From Thiohalobacter sp. (GTDB taxonomy: Bacteria; Pseudomonadota; Gammaproteobacteria; DSM-19610): DNA of 33,865 nucleotides. The stretch covers positions 1-33,865 of the forward strand of contig JALWRY010000496.1 in NCBI GenBank assembly GCA_027080445.1, read 5' to 3'. The position numbers were made by a program, and so were the translations under genes. Under the pieces are notes generated by a model, which made no database searches, was not told where the DNA came from, and saw nothing but the letters and a program-made list of their open reading frames with translations. Shown piece by piece: positions 1 through 8,116 of the stretch (its first letter is position 1; every line of letters starts with the position of its first letter).

Positions 1-1
1 T

Positions 2-445
2 CATGGGTTCGGGGAATACCGAAGCGCGGTACGCCGCGCCCACCTGCGTGGTCTGCAGGTCTGTACACACCTGATTGTCGGCCTGCCTGGCGAACGCCGT
101 TCCGACTGCCTCACCACACTGGAACGTGTGCTTGAACACGGCGTGCAAGGCCTGAAACTGCACCCCCTGCATGTGGTAAAAGGCACGATGCTCGCCAATC
201 AGTGGCGACGCGGTGAATACACAGCATTGCCACTGGATACCTATATTTCCATCGCTGCCGATTTGATCCTGTTGACGCCTCCCGAGGTTATCTATCACCG
301 GGTGACGGGAACCGCTTCGAGTCAACTGCTCCTTGCGCCAACCTGGTGTTCCTGGAAGTGGCGCGTACTCAACCGCCTGACCGCGGAACTTCACCAGCGC
401 CGGATGATCACGCCCCGGACACACACCCCGGGAACACTAAACTGA
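2..445 (+). CDS. YhcC-like radical SAM protein, C-terminal part (5' end outside window)
   Basis: Only the last 147 codons are present and the reading frame is open to the left edge, so the N-terminal iron-sulfur motif cannot be seen. The visible part reads HLIVGLPGE near its start and then GLKLHPLHVVKGT, which I recognise as the late radical SAM barrel of the TIGR01212/YhcC family. It continues into a C-terminal tail containing PEVIYHRVTG. Its stop codon overlaps the ubiU start as TGATG, indicating translational coupling. The substrate of this family is not known to me. The family call is fairly secure and the function is open. Confidence 0.75.
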   Translation, partial: HGFGEYRSAVRRAHLRGLQVCTHLIVGLPGERRSDCLTTLERVLEHGVQGLKLHPLHVVKGTMLANQWRRGEYTALPLDTYISIAADLILLTPPEVIYHRVTGTASSQLLLAPTWCSWKWRVLNRLTAELHQRRMITPRTHTPGTLN

Positions 446-1461
446 TGCCGGAAACACACACAAAGATGGAACTGGTCTGCCCGGCCGGCAACCTCCCCGC
501 CCTGAAGACCGCTGTCGATCATGGCGCCGATGCGGTCTACATTGGTTTTCGCGACGACACCAATGCACGGCACTTCGCCGGTCTTAACTTCAATGAAAAA
601 CGTTCCCGGGAAGGCATTGACTATGCCCACCGGCGTGGCGTGAAGGTTTTTGTCGCCATCAATACCTACGCACAGGCATCCGGCTGGGAACGCTGGCAAC
701 ACTCGGTAGACCTCGCCGCCTCTCTTGATGCTGATGCCCTGATCCTGGCTGATATCGGGGTCATGGACTACGCCGCCAGACGCTGGCCGGACCTGCGCCT
801 GCACCTGTCCGTACAGGCTTCCGCGACCAACCCGGAGGCGATCCGCTTCTATCACGATAACTTTGGTATCCGACGTGTCGTCGTGCCGCGTGTCCTGTCA
901 CTGAAACAGGTCCGGCAGGTGGCCGAACACAGCCCGGTTCCGCTGGAAGTCTTCGGTTTTGGCAGCCTGTGCGTGATGGTGGAAGGGCGCTGCCTGTTGT
1001 CTTCCTATGCCACCGGCCAGTCGCCCAATACCTTCGGGGCCTGCTCACCGGCCTCCGCGGTGCGCTGGATCGATACGCCAAACGGCATGGAATCCCGGCT
1101 GAACGATATCCTCATCGATTGTTACCGCCATAACGAACCGGCGGCCTACCCAACCCTGTGCAAGGGCCGCTTTAACGTCAGCGGCAATACCTACTATGCC
1201 ATCGAGGAACCCACCAGCCTGAATACACTGGCCCTGTTGCCGGAACTGCAAGCCATCGGTATCGCGGCGATCAAAATCGAAGGGCGCCAGCGCAGTCCGG
1301 CCTACGTCAGGCGGGTAACACAGGTATGGCGCGCAGCACTCGACAGTTGTCAAAAAGATCCCGCACAGTACCAGCCCAGGACACCCTGGCTGGAAGCCCT
1401 GCAAACTGTTTCGGAGGGCGCCCAGACCACGCTGGGCGCCTATCACCGCCCATGGCAATGA
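445..1461 (+). CDS. ubiU: UbiU, O2-independent ubiquinone hydroxylation protein (U32 peptidase-like)
   Basis: The product aligns from memory along its whole length with E. coli UbiU (YhbU), from MELVCPAGNLPALK to TLGAYHRPWQ. UbiU forms a heterodimer with UbiV; each carries a [4Fe-4S] cluster, and together they hydroxylate the ubiquinone ring without oxygen. The expected cluster cysteines are visible in FGSLCVMVEGRC, TFGACSPA and YPTLCKGRF. I chose the ATG at 445 because it overlaps the preceding stop (TGATG). The ATG at 466 (MELVCPAGN) matches the E. coli start and is the alternative. The gene ends in an ATGA overlap with ubiV, so the two should be made together. Presence of this gene implies ubiquinone synthesis under anoxic conditions. 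Confidence 0.95.
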   Translation: MPETHTKMELVCPAGNLPALKTAVDHGADAVYIGFRDDTNARHFAGLNFNEKRSREGIDYAHRRGVKVFVAINTYAQASGWERWQHSVDLAASLDADALILADIGVMDYAARRWPDLRLHLSVQASATNPEAIRFYHDNFGIRRVVVPRVLSLKQVRQVAEHSPVPLEVFGFGSLCVMVEGRCLLSSYATGQSPNTFGACSPASAVRWIDTPNGMESRLNDILIDCYRHNEPAAYPTLCKGRFNVSGNTYYAIEEPTSLNTLALLPELQAIGIAAIKIEGRQRSPAYVRRVTQVWRAALDSCQKDPAQYQPRTPWLEALQTVSEGAQTTLGAYHRPWQ

Positions 1462-2384
1462 CAGAACCCCTGCGTATTTCCCTTGGCCCCGTGCTCTATT
1501 ACTGGAGCCGCGATGACCTGTTTGATTTTTATGCACGCATGGCAGACACAGAGGTCGATATTGTCTACCTCGGCGAGACTGTCTGCGCCAAACGACGCTC
1601 ACTGCGTAGCGAGGACTGGATACAACTTGCGGAACAATTGACTGCGGCGGGCAAGGAAGTCGTGCTTTCCACCTTGACCCTGATCGAGGCCGGATCCGAA
1701 TCAGCCGCCATGCAAGGGCTGTGTGAAAACGGCCGGTTTACTGTGGAAGCCAATGATATGGGGGCCGTCAACCTGCTGGCCGGCAGGCATCCCTTCACCA
1801 CGGGCCCCTCGGTCAATATCTATAATCCCCGCACGCTGAAAGTGCTTGCCGAGCGAGGCCTGAAGCGCTGGGTCCTCCCCGTGGAACTTTCACGGCAAAC
1901 ACTCGCTGACATACAGGCGCAACGCCCGGCTGGCGTTGAAACGGAGGTGCTGGTTTACGGGAGACTGCCGCTGGCCTATTCCGCACGCTGTTTCACCGCA
2001 CGCGCGCACAACCTGCCAAAAGACGACTGCCAGTTCCGTTGCCTTGACTACCCTGATGGCCTGTTGCTGTCTACGCAGGAAAACCAGGACTTCCTGGTTC
2101 TTAACGGTATCCAGACCCAGTCAGCCAGATCGTGTAACCTGATTGCGGAAATCGACGACATGCGCGCACTCGGTGTCGACATCCTGCGCATCAGCCCGCA
2201 ATCCAGGCATACCGAACGCATCATCCAGGCCTTCCACCAACGCATGTGCCACCACTGTTCTGTCGAAGCAGCCAGTGCGTTACTGGAGCCTCTCATGCCC
2301 GGCAAAAGCTGCAATGGGTACTGGCACGGCGCAGCCGGCATGGACGCCGCCGCTGGACATGCCGGGTTGATTCAAACGACGTAA
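1458..2384 (+). CDS. ubiV: UbiV, O2-independent ubiquinone hydroxylation protein
   Basis: This is the partner of UbiU. It matches E. coli UbiV (YhbV) from memory: SLGPVLYYW at the start, LGETVCAKRRS, then LPLAYSARCFTARA, and NGIQTQSA. Four cysteines in the positions expected for the [4Fe-4S] cluster are visible (VCAKRR, ARCFTARA, DDCQFRC). The open frame extends far upstream inside ubiU, but the ATG at 1458 overlaps the ubiU stop (ATGA) and gives the family's usual N-terminus; an ATG two codons earlier (1452) is also possible. The third member, UbiT, is not adjacent but lies about 16 kb away at 18155-18646, with the glycan cluster in between. Confidence 0.94.
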   Translation: MTEPLRISLGPVLYYWSRDDLFDFYARMADTEVDIVYLGETVCAKRRSLRSEDWIQLAEQLTAAGKEVVLSTLTLIEAGSESAAMQGLCENGRFTVEANDMGAVNLLAGRHPFTTGPSVNIYNPRTLKVLAERGLKRWVLPVELSRQTLADIQAQRPAGVETEVLVYGRLPLAYSARCFTARAHNLPKDDCQFRCLDYPDGLLLSTQENQDFLVLNGIQTQSARSCNLIAEIDDMRALGVDILRISPQSRHTERIIQAFHQRMCHHCSVEAASALLEPLMPGKSCNGYWHGAAGMDAAAGHAGLIQTT

Positions 2385-2400
2385 TAGACAACGCTATACT
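2371..2400 (+). promoter_or_regulatory. Possible sigma70-type promoter before the sialidase-like gene
   Basis: A TTCAAA box (2371-2376) is followed after 18 bases by TATACT (2395-2400), about 30 bases before the ATG at 2431. The same pair of hexamers occurs before the NeuB-family gene. The -35 box is poor against the TTGACA consensus, so this is a tentative call. Confidence 0.3.
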
Positions 2401-2430
2401 ACAGCGGTTTTCTCCCCGCCATGATCGTGA

Positions 2431-3489
2431 ATGATTGCCAACCGCCTGGTCTTTCGAAGGATGCTCAGCTGGATTGCGGAAACCGGAACCCGTTTTTCCG
2501 GCAGCCCGGAACAGCAAGCTGATCCTGCCATCCTCAGTGATGACTTTATCTTCACCAGCGCCCCCTACGCCATGAGCCATGCCTCGACCATCGCCGCCTC
2601 CGGCGGCAGGCTGGTTGCGGCCTGGTTTGGCGGATCACTGGAATCCCGCCCTGACGTTGGCATCCAGGTTTCCCTGAATGATGGTAGCGGCTGGTCAACG
2701 CCGTTCGAAGTCGCCAATGGCATACAGCCCGACGGCAGCCGCTACGCGTGCTGGAACCCGGTACTGTTTCAGCCCGATTCAGGTCCCCTGATGCTCTTCT
2801 ATAAAGTCGGGAGAAACCCGAGAAGCTGGTGGGGCATGTACACGGAATCCACTGACCATGGACAGACCTGGTGTACACCCGGGCGTCTTGCCGAAGGCAT
2901 ACTCGGTCCCGTCAAGAACAAACCCGTGCAGCTGCCGACAGGGGAACTGCTAAGTCCCTCCAGCACCGAACACGACAACTGGCGCATTCATATCGAGCAT
3001 AGTAACAACCTGGGGAAATCCTGGACACGCATCAACCCGATCGAACACGACCATGGCATTGCCGCCATCCAGCCGAGTATCCTTACCCATGGCGAAAACC
3101 GTCTACAGCTCATCTGCCGAAGCCCGCACAAACGCATCGCGGAAAGCTGGTCCAGTGATGGCGGAAAAACCTGGAGCCGCTTACAACTCACCCCATTGAA
3201 AAACCCCAACTCGGGTACCGACGCAGTCAGCCTTGCCGATGGCCGTCAGCTACTGGTTTATAACCCCTCGACCCGCCGACGCACACCCCTGAACGTGGCG
3301 CTGTCGCATGACGGCAGGCACTGGCAGGACTGCCTGGTACTGGCCCGGGGCTTCGGGGAATACTCCTACCCCGCCGTCATCCAGACCGGCGACGGCCTGG
3401 TACATATCACCTACAGCTGGAACCTGTCTCGCATTCGCCACGTTGTGCTCGACCCGGAAAAACTCCCGTGTGGCTATCCCGGGCAGTAA
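2431..3489 (+). CDS. Sialidase-like BNR-repeat protein (six-bladed propeller fold)
   Basis: A 352-aa protein with repeated Asp-box motifs: SLNDGSGW (81-88), STDHGQTW (140-147), SNNLGKSW (191-198, degenerate) and SSDGGKTW (241-248). The beta-propeller signature WFGGSLESRPDV (65-76) and the overall pattern fit the BNR_2/exo-alpha-sialidase superfamily (PF13088 type). Members include true sialidases and many glycosidases or lyases of unknown specificity. I see no convincing signal peptide, so either export is unusual or it acts inside the cell. It overlaps the next gene by 22 nt, so they are probably co-translated. The NeuB/CMP-synthetase operon converges on it, which makes a role in handling the locally made ulosonic acid plausible but unproven. 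The start is uncertain; ATG 2461 is an alternative. Confidence 0.8.
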   Translation: MIANRLVFRRMLSWIAETGTRFSGSPEQQADPAILSDDFIFTSAPYAMSHASTIAASGGRLVAAWFGGSLESRPDVGIQVSLNDGSGWSTPFEVANGIQPDGSRYACWNPVLFQPDSGPLMLFYKVGRNPRSWWGMYTESTDHGQTWCTPGRLAEGILGPVKNKPVQLPTGELLSPSSTEHDNWRIHIEHSNNLGKSWTRINPIEHDHGIAAIQPSILTHGENRLQLICRSPHKRIAESWSSDGGKTWSRLQLTPLKNPNSGTDAVSLADGRQLLVYNPSTRRRTPLNVALSHDGRHWQDCLVLARGFGEYSYPAVIQTGDGLVHITYSWNLSRIRHVVLDPEKLPCGYPGQ

Positions 3490-5777
3490 ATATCCCTGTC
3501 CGTCCTTACCCCGGCGCTTTCGTATCAAGCGCTGCCCTGATACTGCCTGCCGCCGTCCTGGTAGCCCCCCACCTGGGCGAAGCAGCCTATCTACTGCTTA
3601 CCCTGGGCGGCATTTATGCACTGTTGCGTCGGGAAAACGGCAAGGAAGCCAGTCAACGGCTCAAAAACGTGCAGTTACTCAGCCTGCTCACGCTGGGCTT
3701 TTACCTGGTCGCCTTTACCTCGCAATTTATTTCCGGCCCTGTCTCCACGGCATCGTGGAACCCCGGCGGCCTGCGCGAGTTCCTTGCCGCCCCGTTTATC
3801 GGCCTGTGGCTGCCGGGCCGTATCAACACACGCTTTCTCATGCCGGCCATCAAAGTCTGCGCACTACTGGTCTTCGCTGTAGCGCTATACCAGTTCCTGC
3901 AAGGTACAGACCGGCCCGGGGGAGCTGTCAACCCACTGATATTCGGACTCCTGTCATTATTGCTTGGCTTCTTTTCCCTGGTCCGTCTACCGCTGGAATC
4001 GACACCGGAAAAACTCTTATCGCTGGCCGCTTTTTCTTCCGGGTGCATGGCTTCCGTGCTTTCCCAATCCCGTGCAACCTGGATGATGTCGGTTTTTCTG
4101 CTCGCCTGCATCCTCTTCGTCTGGCGCAGAAACGGCCAACTGACCCGGCGTGTGGCACTGGGAATGTCCGGCCTGTTTCTGGCGCTGGCATTGCTCTCGT
4201 CATATATTCCTGTCGTGCAAGAGAGAATTTCCTCCGGCCTGAAGGACTATCACACGTTCAACATGCACGACGCATGGAACACCTCGTTCGGCCAACGCAT
4301 CATTATGTGGAAAGGCGGTCTGTTGGCGGCCCGGGAAAAACCGGTTCTCGGCTGGGGCATCGCCAATACCCGGTCGGCTGCCGCTTCAGAACTTGAATCC
4401 CCCGCCATGAAAAAGGTCGTTCTGGGATATAACCATTTACACAATGAATATATCACCAACCTGGTGGCAAAGGGTCTGCCGGGCCTGCTGAGTGTGCTGT
4501 TACTGCTTTTCGTCCCACTAACAATTTTCCTGCGTCATCGCGGTAATCCTGAGCACCTGGTCTACCAGGGTATCGGTTCCCTGCTATGTATCGGTTACGC
4601 GTTTTCCGGTTTGAGCAACCAGGCCTTTGGTGATGACACGCTGAATATTTTCTTTGTCTTTTTCCTGGCAATGACACTTCCCCGGGCCGGTTTTATGCGA
4701 GGTCGCAACAAAAACACCACGGACAAATCGCACCGGATCTGGCTGCTGCAAAGCCACAATATCGGTGACAACAACCAGGCGCTGGCGCTGGCGGAATCGC
4801 TGGGGCTCCCTTACGAGACAAAGCGCATCGTTCGTCGCCACAAGGGACTGATATCCCGGTTGGCCTGGAAACAGTTGCTTGGCGTTACACTGGCCGGCAT
4901 CGATCGCTCCCGTTCAAGTCCTCTCGCCCCGCCCTGGCCTGAGCTGGTGATCAGCGCCTCCCGCACCAGTGAGATGGTCGCAAGGTGGATTGCCAGAAGG
5001 TCCGGCGGACATACCCGACTGGTTCACCTGGGCAGTCCCAAAGGCCCTCTTGAGGCATTCGACCTGATCATTGCCACCCCCCAACACCCCCTGCCGGAAA
5101 GAAACAATATCCTGGTAATCGACCTCCCCCTGCACCGTATATCGCCTGAGCGCCTGCATAAGGCGGCCGCTGAATGGCGCCCGGCATTCTCTCACCTGAA
5201 ACGCCCCTATACCGCCGTACTCGTTGGCGGGAATTCCGGAGAGTTTATCCTGGACTGCAATACCGCACGCCGCCTTGCCCAACGGGTCAATACACTGTCA
5301 CATGCCTCCGGCGGCTCGGTACTGGTCACAGACAGCGCCCGCACACCGCCTGCGGCCTATGATGAACTTGTTCGCCAACTGACCGTACCCGCCTATATTC
5401 ACCGCTGGAAAGACAGTGCGGACAATAACCCTTTCCATGCCTATCTCGCCCTCGCTGAGCAACTGGTGGTGACAGCGGAAAGTACTTCCATGCTGGTCGA
5501 GGCCAGCGCCACCGGGAAACCCGTATTCATGTTCGACTTTGGTCACGAACACGGCCACGGGAAAAACATAAAAGCAGGATATTGGTACAGGATGATACGC
5601 CACCTGAAACGGCAGCATTGTCCGCGTGACGTAGGCAGCATACATCAAATATTGATCAATTGCGGCCGTGCACGCTGGCTGCATGACGAGGCGCCGGCTG
5701 AAAAACCAGGAAAGAAACCCGGCGTTATACCCTGTGGCCTTCAACGCGCTGTGGCGCGTGTACAACGTCTACTCTAG
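3468..5777 (+). CDS. Fusion: O-antigen ligase/polymerase-like membrane domain + ELM1/GtrOC1-like glycosyltransferase domain
   Basis: One uninterrupted 769-codon frame starting with GTG at 3468. Residues about 20-410 are a multi-pass membrane domain resembling the O-antigen ligase/Wzy family (PF04932): SRATWM (201-206), WKGGLLAAREKPVLGWG (281-297) and the characteristic NHLHNEYI (322-329) followed by KGLPGLL. Residues about 421-765 form a soluble domain beginning IWLLQSHNIGDNNQALA, with VLVGGNSGEF and TAESTSMLVEASATGKP. This resembles the 'mitochondrial fission ELM1'/COG3660 family, which in bacteria is regarded as putative glycosyltransferases. The link around 410-421 is short and charged. 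No frameshift is visible. It overlaps the sialidase-like gene upstream, and its last 9 nt overlap the convergent GT2 gene. Likely role: polymerisation or ligation of a surface glycan plus a sugar transfer. The pairing is inferred. Confidence 0.82.
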   Translation: MWLSRAVNIPVRPYPGAFVSSAALILPAAVLVAPHLGEAAYLLLTLGGIYALLRRENGKEASQRLKNVQLLSLLTLGFYLVAFTSQFISGPVSTASWNPGGLREFLAAPFIGLWLPGRINTRFLMPAIKVCALLVFAVALYQFLQGTDRPGGAVNPLIFGLLSLLLGFFSLVRLPLESTPEKLLSLAAFSSGCMASVLSQSRATWMMSVFLLACILFVWRRNGQLTRRVALGMSGLFLALALLSSYIPVVQERISSGLKDYHTFNMHDAWNTSFGQRIIMWKGGLLAAREKPVLGWGIANTRSAAASELESPAMKKVVLGYNHLHNEYITNLVAKGLPGLLSVLLLLFVPLTIFLRHRGNPEHLVYQGIGSLLCIGYAFSGLSNQAFGDDTLNIFFVFFLAMTLPRAGFMRGRNKNTTDKSHRIWLLQSHNIGDNNQALALAESLGLPYETKRIVRRHKGLISRLAWKQLLGVTLAGIDRSRSSPLAPPWPELVISASRTSEMVARWIARRSGGHTRLVHLGSPKGPLEAFDLIIATPQHPLPERNNILVIDLPLHRISPERLHKAAAEWRPAFSHLKRPYTAVLVGGNSGEFILDCNTARRLAQRVNTLSHASGGSVLVTDSARTPPAAYDELVRQLTVPAYIHRWKDSADNNPFHAYLALAEQLVVTAESTSMLVEASATGKPVFMFDFGHEHGHGKNIKAGYWYRMIRHLKRQHCPRDVGSIHQILINCGRARWLHDEAPAEKPGKKPGVIPCGLQRAVARVQRLL

Positions 5778-6710
5778 CTGTTCCAGCAGATTTTTTGCAC
5801 TTCGATAGTGGGCTTCAAGCGGGTAGTCCGACTTCTTCTGACGAATCGGGTAACAACGTACATGGAACCCGAACGGTTCCCGATTCCACAGGAATTCCTC
5901 CCAGCCATTTGATTGCACATCCGGGAACCCGTGAACGGCAAAACCGGTTTTGCTGAAATAACCACGTCGTTTTGGCGTCAGGCTGAGATGATCCGGGAAA
6001 AACAGGTCCAGCATACGCCGCACCACCCTGGGCTTGAATACCGGTTGAAAACATTCGACCTTCACGGAAGGATGTTCCCTGTGGTAATGAAGCAGTCGCC
6101 AGCCGGTATCCCGTGCACGGCCTACGCGCCGCCGCCTGGCAAGCGTCAACCGTGCAATCACGGCATTGAGCCGGGAGCCCGGGTGCTCCCTGAGACCGAG
6201 CCAGGCCGGGTCGCCTTCATAGTCGGGGGAAAAGTCCAGCCTGTCCCGGTGAATCTTGTGCAGATCAATAAAAGTACAATGCGCACAGGGGAAATAGCGG
6301 AATTTACTGGATCTTTTCGGATGCCACGGCGCCCCCAGGATCGCTACATCCCGGGAGCGCATATAGGCAATGACATCCTTGATCCAGTTTCTGCGGATAA
6401 TAAAAAAATCCGGGTCCAGGATCAGCAGGTAGCGTGTCGATGCAATCCGGGTGATTACATTCAGCCCGGCGGCATGGTGGTAGCTGGCAGAACCATAGCG
6501 CCGGTCTTCATATTCAGCGCCATCAAATACCTCGAAACCGGGTTCACAACGGTATAGTCGCCCGCTGGAACCGGGCGGTGAATTTTCTGCCACCAGCCAA
6601 TGAAACCTGACACCCGGGTTGAGCTGTTTCACCAGGTCGAGGTTCAGACGAAGCCACTCGGCGGACTCGTAGGATACCGTACAGAGCGTCAGTTCCGGGC
6701 AGGATGGCAT
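5769..6710 (-). CDS. GT2-like glycosyltransferase
   Basis: A 313-aa protein with a GT-A fold start (LTLCTVSYESAEWLRLNLD) and a metal-binding DPD motif (residues 99-101, in LLILDPDFFIIRRNW), typical of family 2-like glycosyltransferases. The region after residue 150 carries an Arg-rich segment (LARRRRVGRARD) and an unassigned C-terminal part. No membrane segment is seen, so it should act on the cytoplasmic face on a lipid-linked glycan. It is the last gene of the minus-strand operon, 18 nt after the KdsC-like gene, and its 3' end overlaps the convergent ligase fusion by 9 nt. Donor and acceptor cannot be read from sequence. Confidence 0.8.
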   Translation of the reverse strand: MPSCPELTLCTVSYESAEWLRLNLDLVKQLNPGVRFHWLVAENSPPGSSGRLYRCEPGFEVFDGAEYEDRRYGSASYHHAAGLNVITRIASTRYLLILDPDFFIIRRNWIKDVIAYMRSRDVAILGAPWHPKRSSKFRYFPCAHCTFIDLHKIHRDRLDFSPDYEGDPAWLGLREHPGSRLNAVIARLTLARRRRVGRARDTGWRLLHYHREHPSVKVECFQPVFKPRVVRRMLDLFFPDHLSLTPKRRGYFSKTGFAVHGFPDVQSNGWEEFLWNREPFGFHVRCYPIRQKKSDYPLEAHYRSAKNLLEQLE

Positions 6711-6728
6711 CAGGCAACTCCCCCGGCT

Positions 6729-7238
6729 TTATGAAAGTGCTGACACCCGGGCCTTGCCCCGGGACAGGACTTTCCCGATCAGGTCACACACTTCACGAAC
6801 GGCGCCATACCCCCCGGCCCGTTCCGTCCGATACACTGCATGCGCAATCACATCGGGGTGCGCATTCCGTACAACGATCGGCAGGCCAACGTTGCGAAGG
6901 ACATCGAGGTCGTTGATATCATTGCCTACGAAAGCCACCTCCGACAGCATGATGCCCCGCTCCGCAGCAAAATGTTCCAGCGCGATGCATTTGTCCCTGA
7001 CATCCTGTATACAATGAATCTTCAGCTTGGCTGCCCTGGCCGACACCACCGGGTTGGCCTCTGTTGAGATAATGACGGTTTCGATACCGAGCCGATCAAG
7101 CTTCTGCAGACCGATACCGTCACCACGAAAGCAACGCACCGCTTCGCTACCATCCTGGATAACGTACACCATGTCATCAGTAAACACGCCATCAAAATCA
7201 AAAGCCACGAGGCGAATGTGACGGATAAGCGCTTCCAT
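6729..7238 (-). CDS. KdsC-like HAD phosphatase (ulosonic acid phosphate phosphatase family)
   Basis: A 169-aa C0-type HAD enzyme with all four motifs: DFDGVFTDD (nucleophile D14, acid/base D16), IISTEA (S58/T59), the lysine in VRDKCIAL (K83) and VGNDINDLDVL (D107, D110). Length and motifs fit the Kdo-8-phosphate/KDN-9-phosphate phosphatase group (KdsC/YrbI). In this cluster it most probably dephosphorylates the product of the NeuB-family synthase before CMP activation, as in KDN or Neu5Ac-9-P routes. Its ATG overlaps the sulfotransferase stop (ATGA). Housekeeping KdsC for Kdo is the alternative, but the location deep in the NeuB operon argues for a dedicated enzyme. Confidence 0.85.
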   Translation of the reverse strand: MEALIRHIRLVAFDFDGVFTDDMVYVIQDGSEAVRCFRGDGIGLQKLDRLGIETVIISTEANPVVSARAAKLKIHCIQDVRDKCIALEHFAAERGIMLSEVAFVGNDINDLDVLRNVGLPIVVRNAHPDVIAHAVYRTERAGGYGAVREVCDLIGKVLSRGKARVSALS

Positions 7239-8101
7239 CAGCCCGCTTTCCTGCCGAACAGACGCCAGGCCTTGTTTTTGAGTTTCCTGGCCGTATCCAG
7301 GGGTACGCGTGATGTCAGGCGCTGCATATAGGCCGAGGCGAATTCAGGCTCGATGACAGGGTGGGAACTGATGGCCCAATCACCTGTGTCGTAACCCGTA
7401 AGCGCCATATAAGGCAGGTAGGCCGGCCTGAAGAGTTCAACATCCTCCTCGGTAAACCAGTGGCGCCAGTCGCCGCTTGCCTTCTTGCGCACCACCTTGG
7501 CGTTACCGGTGGAATTCGGTACTTCGGCATCCGCTTCAATCCCGAACCCGAGATAGTCGTTGAGTGCCGTAAAATTTTTACTGACCATATTTTCGTAGGT
7601 AAAAAGGAACCAGTCGTCACCCAGGCCACGAATAAAGTCGGACATCTGTTGATAGCGGTCATATTCCTCGTCAACCACGGACTGCAGATCTGCCGGCCAG
7701 TCACCGTGCCCGGTATAACGACAGAGCTCGTGGAAGGGGACAGACAGGGGGTCTCGTTCTTTCTTTTTCACCAGTTCAAGGTGCTCATTGAATTGTTGCC
7801 TGTGCCCAACGCAACCGCGGTTCCAACGGTACAACATCCTGCTGACGGCAACGTCCCGCGGATCGCGTGCGATCCAGACCTTGCGGTCATAGTGTTCATG
7901 CTTCAGATGCTCCCGGTATAAATCAAAGTCCTTGCCTTTGCGTGCCTCGTAGGTGTGCTTGTAGACGGCATTTTTATAATCACCGATATACTTGCCCGGT
8001 TTGCCCCCGGAAAAAGCCTCGCAGCCGGGCAGACCTGCGGCAATCTTGTACAGCAGCGCCGTTGTGCCCGACTTGCCCAGCCCCAGTATCAATATTTTCA
8101 T
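7238..8101 (-). CDS. Sulfotransferase-family protein
   Basis: The N-terminus MKILILGLGKSGTTALLYK contains the 5'-phosphosulfate-binding P-loop-like motif (GKSGTTAL), and VWIARDPRDVAVSRMLY supplies the 3'-phosphate-binding motif, so PAPS is the expected sulfate donor. At 287 aa the length is normal for this family. I chose the ATG at 8101 because a GGAG lies 6 nt upstream; a GTG at 8113 is also in frame. It lies between the paralogous surface-carbohydrate genes and the KdsC-like gene, with a 1-nt overlap to the latter. Sulfation of the surface glycan is the natural reading, but the acceptor is unknown. Confidence 0.8.
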   Translation of the reverse strand: MKILILGLGKSGTTALLYKIAAGLPGCEAFSGGKPGKYIGDYKNAVYKHTYEARKGKDFDLYREHLKHEHYDRKVWIARDPRDVAVSRMLYRWNRGCVGHRQQFNEHLELVKKKERDPLSVPFHELCRYTGHGDWPADLQSVVDEEYDRYQQMSDFIRGLGDDWFLFTYENMVSKNFTALNDYLGFGIEADAEVPNSTGNAKVVRKKASGDWRHWFTEEDVELFRPAYLPYMALTGYDTGDWAISSHPVIEPEFASAYMQRLTSRVPLDTARKLKNKAWRLFGRKAG

Positions 8102-8116
8102 TTCATGCTCCACTCA

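Noticed and set aside
3308..4396. A 362-codon plus-strand frame overlapping the sialidase-like and ligase-fusion genes
   Set aside because: Its product is Arg/Pro/Ser-rich with no domain, and it overlaps two recognisable genes in other frames.
6704..7221. Plus-strand open frames over the KdsC-like gene
   Set aside because: They are short, rich in Arg/Pro/Ser, match no family and lie opposite a gene with complete HAD motifs.
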